20,078 nucleotides of DNA from an uncultured Clostridium sp. (GTDB lineage: Bacteria > Bacillota > Clostridia > UBA1212 > UBA1255): positions 1 to 20,078 of the forward strand of contig UQSG01000037.1 of assembly GCA_900543695.1 (NCBI GenBank), in the 5' to 3' direction. Position numbers and translations under genes: made by a program. Below, piece after piece: positions 1 through 8,060 of this stretch. A model generated the notes under the pieces. That model was not told where the DNA came from, ran no database searches, and saw only the letters and a list, made by a program, of their open reading frames with translations. The first letter of the stretch is position 1. The number at the start of each line of letters is the position of its first letter.

Positions 1-53
1 GACTTCGCTATTTTTTTCTAGGTTCAACTGTAACACATGTATTGTAATCCTAC

Positions 54-78
54 ACGGCGGGGCATGCCGCTCTTTTTT
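54..78 (+). terminator. possible intrinsic terminator of the gene upstream of the window
   Basis: A short GC-rich inverted repeat (GCGG at 57-60, CCGC at 67-70, loop GGCATG) is followed by six T residues at 73-78. The stem is only about 4 bp, so this is a weak call. The position just before the murA promoter fits the end of an upstream transcription unit. Confidence 0.4.
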
Positions 79-83
79 AATCC

Positions 84-112
84 TTGCGGTACGAGGCCCT
101 TTATGCTATACT
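84..112 (+). promoter_or_regulatory. sigma-A promoter of the murA operon
   Basis: A -35 box TTGCGG (84-89), a 17-bp spacer ending in an extended TGC, and a -10 box TATACT (107-112) are visible. The predicted transcript starts near 119, so the in-frame TTG at 84 is part of the promoter and cannot be the murA start codon. Confidence 0.65.
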
Positions 113-173
113 GAATCAGGTTGCTTTTCCGCGGGGCGGGCGGAAGAATTACAGTTCAGAGTGGGTGTTGGTT

Positions 174-1451
174 TTGTGTAAATTCGTAATTACAGGGGGA
201 CAGACGCTTCGGGGAGAGCTTACGGTCAGCGGAAGCAAAAACGCTGCGCTCCCGATCGTTTCCGCTGCAATTTTGGCGGAGGGCCCCTGTACGATTGAAA
301 ATATTCCGGACATCGCCGATGTACAGGCCATGCTGGACATTCTCAGAAAGCTTGGCGCGGTTGTAGAAGAACTGGACAGAAATACAATCAGAATTGATGC
401 TACGAAGGTATCCTCTCACGAAGCGACGTTTGACCTGGTCAGCAAGCTGAGGGGATCTTATTATTTGATGGGGGCCTTTCTGGGCAGATTCGGGCAGGCT
501 GTAGTTTCTCTGCCGGGGGGCTGCAAATTGGGCACTCGTCCGATCGACCAGCATTTAAAGGGCTTTCAGGCGCTTGGCGTCGATATTGAGGAAGCTTATG
601 GCAAGGTTACGGCGAAGGCATATGACGAGAGCGGACTTCTGCATGGGAACAATATTTATCTGGACGTGGTTTCTGTCGGCGCTACGATCAATCTGATGCT
701 TGCGGCATGTAAGGCGGCGGGACAGACGGTAATTGAAAACTGCGCCCGGGAACCGCACGTGGTGGACGTTGCCAATTTCCTGAATTCCATGGGCGCCAAG
801 ATCCGCGGCGCGGGAACGGACATCATAAAAATTACCGGAGTTCCAAGGCTGCACGGCGTCGAGCTGTATTCCATTATTCCGGATCAAATAGAGGCCGGTA
901 CATATATGATTGCCGCCGCGGCAACGGGAGGAGAAATCACGATTAAAAATATTATTCCGCGCCATCAGGAATCTCTGACCGCTAAGCTTCAGGAGATGAG
1001 CATTGGCGTAGAAGAGGGCGAGGACTGGATCCGCATTTATAGTAACGGCTCGGTATCGGCAGCGCATGTCAAAACACTGCCGTATCCAGGGTTTCCGACG
1101 GACATGCAGCCTCAGATTACGGTTCTTCTTTCCCGGGCGGACGGTACGAGCAAAATCACGGAGGGCGTTACAGACTTTCGCTTCCAGTATACTGAGGAAT
1201 TGAAGCGTATGGGTGCGGATATCACCGTAAACGGAAAAATGGCTATGGTATCCGGACCGAAACGCTTAAAGGGCACGATTGTGCGGGCGCCCGATCTTCG
1301 CGGCGGCGCCGCGCTTGTTATTGCCGCGCTTATGGCGGAGGGCGATACGGTTATCCAGGACGTACAGTTCATCGACAGAGGATATGACAACATTGTCGGG
1401 AAGCTCCAGAGCGTCGGGGCAAGAATCGTACGAGTAGAGGATGATAACTGA
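174..1451 (+). CDS. murA: UDP-N-acetylglucosamine 1-carboxyvinyltransferase MurA
   Basis: This cytoplasmic enzyme transfers enolpyruvate from PEP to UDP-GlcNAc, the first committed step of peptidoglycan synthesis and the target of fosfomycin. The protein opens with FVITGGQTLRGELTVSGSKNAALPI, the classic EPT/MurA start. With the TTG start at 174 it is 425 residues, normal for the family. The invariant Lys-Asn pair then falls at residues 22-23, matching E. coli numbering, and the catalytic Cys is at 117 in GGCKLGTRPIDQH. A cysteine there, rather than aspartate, predicts fosfomycin sensitivity of this copy. A C-terminal DLRGGAALVIAAL motif is present. GTG at 165 is the main alternative start; the frame is open upstream to 84, but that overlaps the promoter. 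It heads the operon, and walJ begins 3 nt after its stop. Confidence 0.96.
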   Translation: MCKFVITGGQTLRGELTVSGSKNAALPIVSAAILAEGPCTIENIPDIADVQAMLDILRKLGAVVEELDRNTIRIDATKVSSHEATFDLVSKLRGSYYLMGAFLGRFGQAVVSLPGGCKLGTRPIDQHLKGFQALGVDIEEAYGKVTAKAYDESGLLHGNNIYLDVVSVGATINLMLAACKAAGQTVIENCAREPHVVDVANFLNSMGAKIRGAGTDIIKITGVPRLHGVELYSIIPDQIEAGTYMIAAAATGGEITIKNIIPRHQESLTAKLQEMSIGVEEGEDWIRIYSNGSVSAAHVKTLPYPGFPTDMQPQITVLLSRADGTSKITEGVTDFRFQYTEELKRMGADITVNGKMAMVSGPKRLKGTIVRAPDLRGGAALVIAALMAEGDTVIQDVQFIDRGYDNIVGKLQSVGARIVRVEDDN

Positions 1452-1453
1452 GC

Positions 1454-2242
1454 ATGGTAAAATTTTGCAGCCTGTACAGCGGCAGCAGCGGAAACAGCAT
1501 ATATATTGGGACGGAGCGCACAAAGCTTCTGATCGACGCGGGTGTCAGCGGTGTGAAAATTGCCGGCGCGCTGCGCGAAATCGGCGTAAGGCCGGAACAG
1601 ATCGACGGAATTTTGATTACGCACGAACACGCTGACCATATCAAGGGCGTCGGCATTTTTTCCCGCAAATTTGACGTGCCTGTATATGCCCGCGAAAAAA
1701 CGTGGGCGGCCATGCGGCAGGAAATCGGCCCGGTTAAGGAAGAAAACGTCAGAATGATTGACCGCGGATATTTTACGGTTGGAGACATCGACGTCTGCAA
1801 TTATTCGATTCCGCACGATGCCGCGGATCCGGTTGCATACACGTTTTATATCTATAATCGCAAAATATCCGTGGCGACGGATGTGGGCTGCGTTACGGAA
1901 GCGGTTTACGAAAACGTCATGGAAAGCGATCTTGCGCTCATCGAATCGAACCACGATGTAGAGCTGCTGAAGAACGGACGCTACCCGTGGCCGCTCAAGA
2001 AGCGGATCCTGGGAGATCGCGGGCATTTGTCGAACGAGCATGCGGCTGCTCTTGCGGCGGCGCTTGCGCAAAGAGGAACGAGGTATATCTGCCTGGGACA
2101 CCTGAGCCAGGAAAATAATGAGCCGGAGCTTGCCCTTGCGGCAGCGCGCAGCGCGCTGGCGGAATGCGGGATCCGTACGGGCCGCGACGTATTCGTAAAT
2201 GTGGCGCCGCGCGGATATTCCAGCGAGGTAACGGAGCTGTGA
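1454..2242 (+). CDS. walJ: MBL-fold metallo-hydrolase WalJ/YycJ
   Basis: This is a cytoplasmic metallo-beta-lactamase-fold protein of the WalJ (YycJ) family, which in Firmicutes is linked to coordination of cell-wall metabolism and DNA replication and is a predicted phosphodiesterase/nuclease. The sequence shows an N-terminal SLYSGSSGNSIYI strand-turn and the zinc motif HEHADH (residues 57-62). ATDVG and the GHLSN histidine motif come later. The length of 262 residues is typical. ATG at 1454 lies 13 nt after a GAGG at 1437-1440. The stop overlaps the GTG start of rlmH, so the two are probably translationally coupled. In Bacillus the gene sits with the WalRK two-component genes; here no kinase or regulator is nearby. 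Its exact substrate cannot be read from sequence. Confidence 0.93.
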   Translation: MVKFCSLYSGSSGNSIYIGTERTKLLIDAGVSGVKIAGALREIGVRPEQIDGILITHEHADHIKGVGIFSRKFDVPVYAREKTWAAMRQEIGPVKEENVRMIDRGYFTVGDIDVCNYSIPHDAADPVAYTFYIYNRKISVATDVGCVTEAVYENVMESDLALIESNHDVELLKNGRYPWPLKKRILGDRGHLSNEHAAALAAALAQRGTRYICLGHLSQENNEPELALAAARSALAECGIRTGRDVFVNVAPRGYSSEVTEL

Positions 2243-2703
2243 TACATTTTACCCTGCTTTGCGTCGGAAAATTGAAGGAAAGCTATTTGCGGGCGGCTGT
2301 GGCGGATTATGTGAGCCGCCTTTCAAAATACACGAAAATCGATATCGTGGAGGTCGCGGAGGACAATCATCCCGTCCCTGCAAAAAGAATTGATGCGGAA
2401 GGCGCTTCTCTTATGAGAAAAATTGCGCCCGGGAGCTGCGTCATTGCGCTTGACCTGCACGGCCGCGAGCTTTCCTCAGAACGCCTGGCGGAATATATCG
2501 CGGAAAAAACCGTAGCCGGAAATTCGGATTTTACATTTGTCATCGGCGGCTCCGACGGCATCGGAGCCCAGGTTACCTCCCGTGCAGATCTGCGGCTCTG
2601 TCTCTCTCAGATGACGTTTCCGCATCAGCTGACACGGCTGATTCTTGCCGAACAGCTTTACAGAGCAATGAAAATAAACAACGGGGAGCAATACCATAAA
2701 TGA
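2239..2703 (+). CDS. rlmH: 23S rRNA (pseudouridine1915-N3)-methyltransferase RlmH
   Basis: RlmH is a SPOUT-class methyltransferase that uses S-adenosylmethionine to methylate pseudouridine 1915 in helix 69 of 23S rRNA on the assembled 70S ribosome. The sequence has the family opening FTLLCVGKLKESYL and the LDLHGRELSSE strand. The SAM-knot segment FVIGGSDGIG and the C-terminal AEQLYRAMKINNGEQYHK follow. The start is taken as GTG 2239, giving 154 residues, the usual size. It overlaps the walJ stop as GTGA, with GAGGT about 9 nt upstream. An open frame extends upstream to 2164, but it lies inside walJ and lacks homology. The stop overlaps the ispE start as ATGA, so translational coupling is likely. 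Confidence 0.95.
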   Translation: MIHFTLLCVGKLKESYLRAAVADYVSRLSKYTKIDIVEVAEDNHPVPAKRIDAEGASLMRKIAPGSCVIALDLHGRELSSERLAEYIAEKTVAGNSDFTFVIGGSDGIGAQVTSRADLRLCLSQMTFPHQLTRLILAEQLYRAMKINNGEQYHK

Positions 2704-3602
2704 GACGGGATTTTGTAGAAATCAGGGCATACTGTAAAATTAACCTTGCTCTTGATATCCTGCGCCTGCGTGAAGATGGATATCATGAGGTGGAAATGAT
2801 TCTGCAAACGATTCCGCTCTGGGATACCGTAACGCTTCGGCGCACGGCGGGATCGGAGTGGAGAAAACCGGTAACAATTACGTCAAATGCGCAATGGCTC
2901 CCGCAGGATGAGAAAAACACGGCTTACCGTGCGGCGTATCTGCTGGCAAGGGATTTTTGCCGGGTGGATACGGGAACGGAGATCCATATTGATAAGAAAG
3001 TGCCGCGATGCGGAGGCCTTGGCGGCAGCAGCGCCGATGCCGCGGCGGTACTGAAGGGAATGAACCAATTATACGACCTTGGGCTTTCCGACGAAACGCT
3101 GCTTTGGTATGCTGCGCAAATTGGCTCGGACGTTCCGTTTTTGCTCCGCTCCGGAGCCGCCGTCGCTACGGGAACGGGGACGGAGCTGCGCTATATCGAA
3201 CCGTTTCGGGACGGGATTCTGCTCCTGGTAAACCCGAATATCGACATCTGCACGCCGGAGGCATACCGGGTATATGATTTTCTGGAGGCGCGCGGCGAAA
3301 TACCGCCCGGAGCGCATCCTGATATTTTGGAAACGGTGCGTTCCATGCAGCAGAGCATTGAAAAGCTTTCCGAAAAAATGAAAAACGTATTGGAATATCC
3401 GGCGTTTTATCTGCATCCGGAGCTTGCGGAGCTGAAGGCCTCTCTTCTGGAGCGTGGGGCTTCGGCAGCGCTCATGTCCGGAAGCGGCGCAACTTTTTTC
3501 GGATTTTTTCGAAAGGGAGAGGCGCAGGCGGCGCAGCAAGCGGCGGACTTTTTCCAGGGGAAAGGATACTTTACGTTTGTAAGCGGGGATCTGACCATGT
3601 GA
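2700..3602 (+). CDS. ispE: 4-diphosphocytidyl-2-C-methyl-D-erythritol kinase IspE
   Basis: IspE phosphorylates 4-diphosphocytidyl-2-C-methyl-D-erythritol with ATP in the MEP pathway to isoprenoid precursors, including the undecaprenyl carrier of the cell wall. It is a GHMP-family kinase of 300 residues, normal length. YCKINLALDIL near the N terminus supplies the substrate-site lysine (K13). The ATP-binding glycine-rich loop VPRCGGLGGSSADAAAVL is at about 101-118. IGSDVPFLL (about 141-149) carries the catalytic aspartate, and SGSGATFFG is the C-terminal GHMP motif. The ATG overlaps the rlmH TGA by 4 nt, with GGGGAG about 12 nt upstream. It is the last gene of the murA operon; no clear terminator follows, and the next promoter lies 13 nt after its stop. 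Confidence 0.96.
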   Translation: MRRDFVEIRAYCKINLALDILRLREDGYHEVEMILQTIPLWDTVTLRRTAGSEWRKPVTITSNAQWLPQDEKNTAYRAAYLLARDFCRVDTGTEIHIDKKVPRCGGLGGSSADAAAVLKGMNQLYDLGLSDETLLWYAAQIGSDVPFLLRSGAAVATGTGTELRYIEPFRDGILLLVNPNIDICTPEAYRVYDFLEARGEIPPGAHPDILETVRSMQQSIEKLSEKMKNVLEYPAFYLHPELAELKASLLERGASAALMSGSGATFFGFFRKGEAQAAQQAADFFQGKGYFTFVSGDLTM

Positions 3603-3614
3603 CGCCTTCTTTTA

Positions 3615-3644
3615 TTGGACACTGCAATGAAAATAGATTATAAT
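3615..3644 (+). promoter_or_regulatory. promoter of the cls operon
   Basis: TTGGAC (3615-3620) and a perfect TATAAT (3639-3644) are separated by 18 bp, placing transcription start near 3651 and a leader of about 30 nt before the cls ATG. The site lies in the 79-bp gap after ispE. Confidence 0.7.
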
Positions 3645-3681
3645 TACTGATATATCTTTTACAGACGAGGGTGCGGAGCCG

Positions 3682-5394
3682 ATGGCGGTAAGAAGGAAAA
3701 AAGGAGGGAAGAAGATCGATACGGGAAGCACGGCCAGGCAGCGCCGGAAGCGCCTGCGTGGGAAACGCCGCGATGAAAAACGGACGGACAGGACCGCGGA
3801 TATCAGGGAAATCCAGCAGCGCCTGCGGAAACGGCCCAAGAGACGGAAGGCGAATCTGGGAAGGCTGCTGATCGCCGCTTTTCTTATGCTTCTTCAGCTT
3901 GCCATCCTTATATGGGGCTTATATAAAATGAAAGCGTTTGTGCTTTCTTCTTATATTGTTTTTCAGATTGTGGGAGCTGTCGCCGTAATCCGGATTGTGC
4001 TCAACCATAAGAACCCTTCGTATAAAATTGCATGGATCGCCGTAATTCTGCTGATTCCGATCCTCGGCCTGGTTTTCTATTTGATGTGGGGCCGCGGCAG
4101 CTATCCGAGCCGGATCAAAAAGCATATTCCGGTCCTTTCAGAGATGACGATCCCTTTATACGAGCACAGCCGCGAGACCGAAGCGCTCCTTGCGGAGCAG
4201 TACCCGGAGCAGGAGCGGATCATGAATTACCTCCACAGAGCGGGATTCCCGATTTACCGCGAGACCTCTGTTCGATATTTCGATTTGGGGGACAAGTTTT
4301 TTCCTGCGCTGATTGAGGATATGCGGAAAGCGGAAAAATTTATTTTTCTGGAATTTTTTATTTTATCAGAGGGAAGCCTGTGGCAGCAGCTGCTTGAGGT
4401 TTTGCAGCAGAAGGCCGCCGCGGGGGTAGATGTGCGGATTCTGTATGATGACTTCGGCTGCATCACCTGTCTGCCGAAACGGTTTGAACAAATTACAAAG
4501 GAGGCGGGGATCCGGACGGCGGTGTTCAATAAAATCAAGCCGATCGTCAACAATTTTTATCTGAATTATAGAAATCATCAGAAAATCTGTATCATAGACG
4601 GAAACATCGGCTATACGGGTGGTGTAAATATCGCGGACGAATATGTCAATATCGTGGATGCCTTTGGTCATTGGAAGGATTCTGGAATCCGGCTTGCGGG
4701 AAAAGGCGTCTGGAGCCTGACAATTATGTTTCTGCAGATGTGGGAATATGCGACGTACCGGAAAAAGGACGTCAAAAAAAATAACGACTACAGAAGATAC
4801 GGCCCGGACGAGGCCTATTGCTCCAAATTCAGGAATGCCAGAGGCTTTGTACAGCCGTTTGCGGACGGTCCGCTGAACACGCCGAATGAAACGGAGGCCG
4901 AATATTTGTATATGCAGATGATCAATTCTGCAAAGGATTATATCTATATCACAACGCCATATCTTGTGCCGGATAACGAAATGCTGACTGCACTGCGGCT
5001 GGCGGCGCTCAGCGGGGTAGATGTGCGGATCATAACGCCCGGGATCCCGGATAAAAAATATGTGTATCTGGTAACAAATTCCTTTTATGGCGCCCTCATT
5101 CAGGCAGGGGTGAGGATCTATGAGTATGCGCCGGGCTTTATCCATGCCAAAAATATCGTTTGCGACGACGAGACGGCGATCGTCGGGACAGTAAATATGG
5201 ACTTTCGCTCGTTTTACCTTCATTTTGAAAACGGCGTTTGGATGTGCGGGAATCATGCCGTTTCGGAGGTCCGGGAGGATTTTCTGAAAACACTGGAATA
5301 TTGCCGGGAAATTGACTTGAAAAAGTGGCAGAAGCGGCCGCTCAGGAGAAAGCTTGCGCAGGCAGTGCTGAACTTTTTTGCCCCGCTTCTGTAA
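3682..5394 (+). CDS. cls: cardiolipin synthase (phospholipase D family)
   Basis: This membrane enzyme condenses two phosphatidylglycerols to cardiolipin plus glycerol. Two phospholipase-D HKD motifs are present: HQKICIID (H299, K301, D306) and, about 195 residues later, HAKNIVCD followed by VGTVNMDFRSF. Three hydrophobic helices precede the catalytic part (about 61-81, 87-107, 116-136). That is one more than the two usually drawn for bacterial Cls; the first two are close together. At 570 residues it is about 60 longer than typical Cls because of a cytoplasmic N-terminal extension with 28 Lys/Arg among its first 61 residues. The ATG is preceded by GAGGGTGCGGAG. It has its own promoter and is followed after 36 nt by the sigma-like fusion gene. 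The function is secure; the role of the basic tail is not known. Confidence 0.94.
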   Translation: MAVRRKKGGKKIDTGSTARQRRKRLRGKRRDEKRTDRTADIREIQQRLRKRPKRRKANLGRLLIAAFLMLLQLAILIWGLYKMKAFVLSSYIVFQIVGAVAVIRIVLNHKNPSYKIAWIAVILLIPILGLVFYLMWGRGSYPSRIKKHIPVLSEMTIPLYEHSRETEALLAEQYPEQERIMNYLHRAGFPIYRETSVRYFDLGDKFFPALIEDMRKAEKFIFLEFFILSEGSLWQQLLEVLQQKAAAGVDVRILYDDFGCITCLPKRFEQITKEAGIRTAVFNKIKPIVNNFYLNYRNHQKICIIDGNIGYTGGVNIADEYVNIVDAFGHWKDSGIRLAGKGVWSLTIMFLQMWEYATYRKKDVKKNNDYRRYGPDEAYCSKFRNARGFVQPFADGPLNTPNETEAEYLYMQMINSAKDYIYITTPYLVPDNEMLTALRLAALSGVDVRIITPGIPDKKYVYLVTNSFYGALIQAGVRIYEYAPGFIHAKNIVCDDETAIVGTVNMDFRSFYLHFENGVWMCGNHAVSEVREDFLKTLEYCREIDLKKWQKRPLRRKLAQAVLNFFAPLL

Positions 5395-5430
5395 AACATG
5401 CGAAGGAATTAAAAAGGAGCTGAACGGAAA

Positions 5431-7083
5431 GTGGATTTGAACAAATTGATTCGTGCCGCCGCCAAGGGGGAACAAGATGCGCTGAAAGAAATTTATGAAG
5501 CATACAGAGTTCCTTTTTATTTTATTGCGCTTTCTGTCACGCAGGATGCATCGGCAGCGCTGACCGTGGCGGCAGAGGCCTTTCGCAGGATCCGGGATTC
5601 CGCTTACCGTTTCGAGGAGGAATTGGATGCGGAATATTGGATGACAGACGTTCTGTATACGCTGAGCTGCAACTATAATCATTCTTTATCAGGAGACAAA
5701 GCCCCAAAACGCGGAGCGGGCCTGCTGCCGGAAACGCTGAAGCAGAATCCTGAGATTTTTGTAAAAGCGTTTACCAGCTTGGGCAATAACGAGATTGCCG
5801 CGCTTTGCGGGAAAAAGAAATCAGAGCTTTCACGGCTTTTAGAAGAGAAAAAGGCGGCTGTGAAAGCTGTTCGCGAAACGGCGGCGCAATACTGTCCCGA
5901 TTATTGGGAAAGGATTGCCTCCGACGCGCCGACGGGGGCGGAGGCGATTCCGCATAACGTGCGGACAAAAACAGCGGAGCAGGAACGGAAGCAGAAACGG
6001 ATCGGCCATTATAAAGTGCTCCTGGCGGTCGTACTGCTGATCGGCTTTCTGGCCGGCGCGGCGGCGGGGATCATACAATTGATTCGCAATAATTACGGCA
6101 GCGATATTGACAAAAATGAATTGGGCGAGGATATCTCTCTGCAATTTAATAATAATATCGCCATGACGGAGCTGAACGGCGTGATTTATTTCCGCGGAAG
6201 CAATAATGCTTTTTATATGCGGAATATGGAAACCGGCGCGTCCGCCAAGCTTTCAGATGATTATCCGAAAGAGCTGCTGAATGACGGCACTTATATTTAC
6301 TATAGAAACAATATCGACGGATACATGTACCGGATCGATCCGGACGGCGGGAACAGAACGCGCCTTTGCGACGTGCCGGGTTCCGCTATGGCGCTTTACG
6401 AGGGATATCTGTATTTTTCTACGACGGGGGGGATCTACCGGATTCCTTCCGGCGGCGGCACGCTGGAAACGGCAGAGCTGATTCTGGATACCTCCAATGA
6501 TGCAAATCTGTTCTGCGTGGATATGACGCTGGACGCCAGCGGCAACGTATACTTTGCCAGCGGCGTGGGAAAGGGGATTCACCATATTACGGACTACAAG
6601 GGGGAGCCTTCAGTAGACGGAATTTTTACAGAAGAGGCCTATACGCTCCAGATTGACGGCAGCCAGCTGTACTTTGACTATAAAGAAGCATCCGGGGAAA
6701 TTATTTTATACAGCTTTGACCTGGAAGCCTACCTTTCGGGAACCGGGGAAGGGCGCGTTTTGCCCAAGGTCGTCTCGAATGCAGACGGCATCAACATTAC
6801 GCTGTCAACAGGAGCATTCTATGTTAAGGATGGCTGCATCTATTACGCGGGCGTTTCGGAGGGAAAATCGGCGCTGATCATGCTGGATGAGGCAAGACAG
6901 GAATCCGTACTTCTGACGGTTCCTTCCGGCTCCCTGAGCGCCGGGAAGCTTTCTGTTACAGATATCTATATTTCCGACGAATGGGCGTATTGCTTTGCCT
7001 CCGACGGAAAGGCGAATGGAAAGCGGATCTTTTTTGCCGGTGCGCTGAATAAAGATGAAAGTGTAACGATCTATGAAAGCTGA
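5431..7083 (+). CDS. sigma-like domain / membrane helix / DUF5050-type repeat protein
   Basis: This is a 550-residue protein in three parts. Residues 1-85 resemble sigma-70 region 2 of ECF factors (LIRAAAKGEQDALKEIYEAY, then an EAFRRIRD helix and a YWMTDVLYTLSCNYN helix). Residues 107-150 look like a degenerate region 4 helix-turn-helix (FVKAFTSLGNNEIAALCGKKKSELSRLLEEKK). After a charged linker there is one membrane helix (about 194-218) and then an outside part. The outside part has repeated YIYYRNNIDGYMYRID and YLYFSTTGGIYRI units typical of DUF5050 propeller-like repeats. I infer a membrane-tethered sensor whose inner domain once was, or still is, a sigma factor or a binder of transcription proteins. 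GTG 5431 follows AAAGGAG by 11 nt. It is co-oriented with cls (36 nt) and the lipid kinase (14 nt), suggesting envelope-lipid sensing. The function is not established. Confidence 0.85.
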   Translation: MDLNKLIRAAAKGEQDALKEIYEAYRVPFYFIALSVTQDASAALTVAAEAFRRIRDSAYRFEEELDAEYWMTDVLYTLSCNYNHSLSGDKAPKRGAGLLPETLKQNPEIFVKAFTSLGNNEIAALCGKKKSELSRLLEEKKAAVKAVRETAAQYCPDYWERIASDAPTGAEAIPHNVRTKTAEQERKQKRIGHYKVLLAVVLLIGFLAGAAAGIIQLIRNNYGSDIDKNELGEDISLQFNNNIAMTELNGVIYFRGSNNAFYMRNMETGASAKLSDDYPKELLNDGTYIYYRNNIDGYMYRIDPDGGNRTRLCDVPGSAMALYEGYLYFSTTGGIYRIPSGGGTLETAELILDTSNDANLFCVDMTLDASGNVYFASGVGKGIHHITDYKGEPSVDGIFTEEAYTLQIDGSQLYFDYKEASGEIILYSFDLEAYLSGTGEGRVLPKVVSNADGINITLSTGAFYVKDGCIYYAGVSEGKSALIMLDEARQESVLLTVPSGSLSAGKLSVTDIYISDEWAYCFASDGKANGKRIFFAGALNKDESVTIYES

Positions 7084-7097
7084 GAGGTGTTTGTGTT

Positions 7098-8060
7098 ATG
7101 AGAGGTTTGTTTATTATTAATCCGTCATCAGGCAAACAGACGAATCAGGGAAAAGCATTGCAGGCGATGCATGAGCTGCTGAAGGACCAGGTAATTGAAG
7201 AAGCTGTTGTTTTCTATACAAGAGGGAAAGGAGATGCGCGGAAACAGGCATATGAAGCAAAACGGGAGGAGTATGATTTCGTAGTGGCCGTCGGGGGAGA
7301 TGGAACCGTAAACGAGGTTGTTTCGGGACTTCATCTGAGCGGCAGCGGGATTCCTCTGGCGATCTTCCCCTCGGGAACCTCGAATGATTTTGCCCGATCC
7401 GTTGGAATTTCTCCGACGGTGTATTGCCTGTACCACCTGATCAAAGACTGTCATGCGGTAGCGGCTGATATTGGACGGTTTAATGACCGCGATTATTTTC
7501 TGAATGTTACGGCAGGAGGCATTTTGTCGGACGTAGCGCACAGCGTGAGCGTAGAGGCAAAAACGCTTTTCGGGAAGACGGCCTACGTGGCAGAGGCGCT
7601 GAAAAAGGTCTCGGAGAACTGGTTCCGCACGACGCCGCTTCTGTTCGAAATGGATGGAGAGCGCGAGGTATTCGACGTATTTTTCTTTATTCTGGCAAAT
7701 TCGAAAAGCGTAGGGGGGTTTCCGAAAATTTGCGTGGACGCAAAGATTAACGACGGGTATATGGATCTTTGTGTCGTTAAAAATGTAGATGCGCTAACGG
7801 CGCTTCCTGTGCTGACGCAGATTCAGGCGGGAACGCATATCCATAACAAATTAGTCGAATACCGGCAGGTACGGGATTTGAGGATTTTTCCGACGGAGGA
7901 AACAACCGAATTCCATTTGGACTGCGACGGCGAATATGCCGGCGAGCTTCCCCTGCATGCAGAGGTGCTGCAGGGCGGCGTGCAGCTGCTGCTTCCCGTG
8001 GAAAATACGAAAACAAAGAAAATCGTTATGGAGGATCAGGGCGCTATTCCGCAATCCTGA
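7098..8060 (+). CDS. YegS/DagK-type lipid kinase
   Basis: This cytoplasmic, membrane-associated kinase phosphorylates diacylglycerol or a related lipid with ATP, feeding phosphatidic acid back into phospholipid synthesis. The diacylglycerol-kinase catalytic domain shows FIINPSSGK at residues 5-13, the GGDGT nucleotide loop at 66-70 followed by VNEVVSG, and PSGTSNDFARS at 91-101. The C-terminal beta domain includes FHLDCDGE, the usual metal-site acidic motif. The length of 320 residues is usual. The ATG follows GAGAGGTG. It is the last gene of the cls operon, and phosphatidic acid recycling fits with cardiolipin synthesis. Its 3' end overlaps the converging phosphoesterase gene by 17 nt. The precise lipid substrate, and hence the name dgkB or yegS, is undecided. 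Confidence 0.92.
   Translation: MRGLFIINPSSGKQTNQGKALQAMHELLKDQVIEEAVVFYTRGKGDARKQAYEAKREEYDFVVAVGGDGTVNEVVSGLHLSGSGIPLAIFPSGTSNDFARSVGISPTVYCLYHLIKDCHAVAADIGRFNDRDYFLNVTAGGILSDVAHSVSVEAKTLFGKTAYVAEALKKVSENWFRTTPLLFEMDGEREVFDVFFFILANSKSVGGFPKICVDAKINDGYMDLCVVKNVDALTALPVLTQIQAGTHIHNKLVEYRQVRDLRIFPTEETTEFHLDCDGEYAGELPLHAEVLQGGVQLLLPVENTKTKKIVMEDQGAIPQS

Noticed and set aside
84..173. N-terminal extension of MurA from TTG 84
   Set aside because: It overlaps the -35/-10 promoter elements, and the added residues have no MurA homology; the start at 174 gives standard length and residue numbering.
1112..2101. 329-codon minus-strand open frame opposite murA/walJ
   Set aside because: It spans the end of one conserved gene and most of another and has no family resemblance.
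4366..5682. 438-codon minus-strand open frame opposite cls
   Set aside because: The plus strand has intact HKD motifs of cardiolipin synthase; the antisense frame has an unnatural composition and spans two genes.
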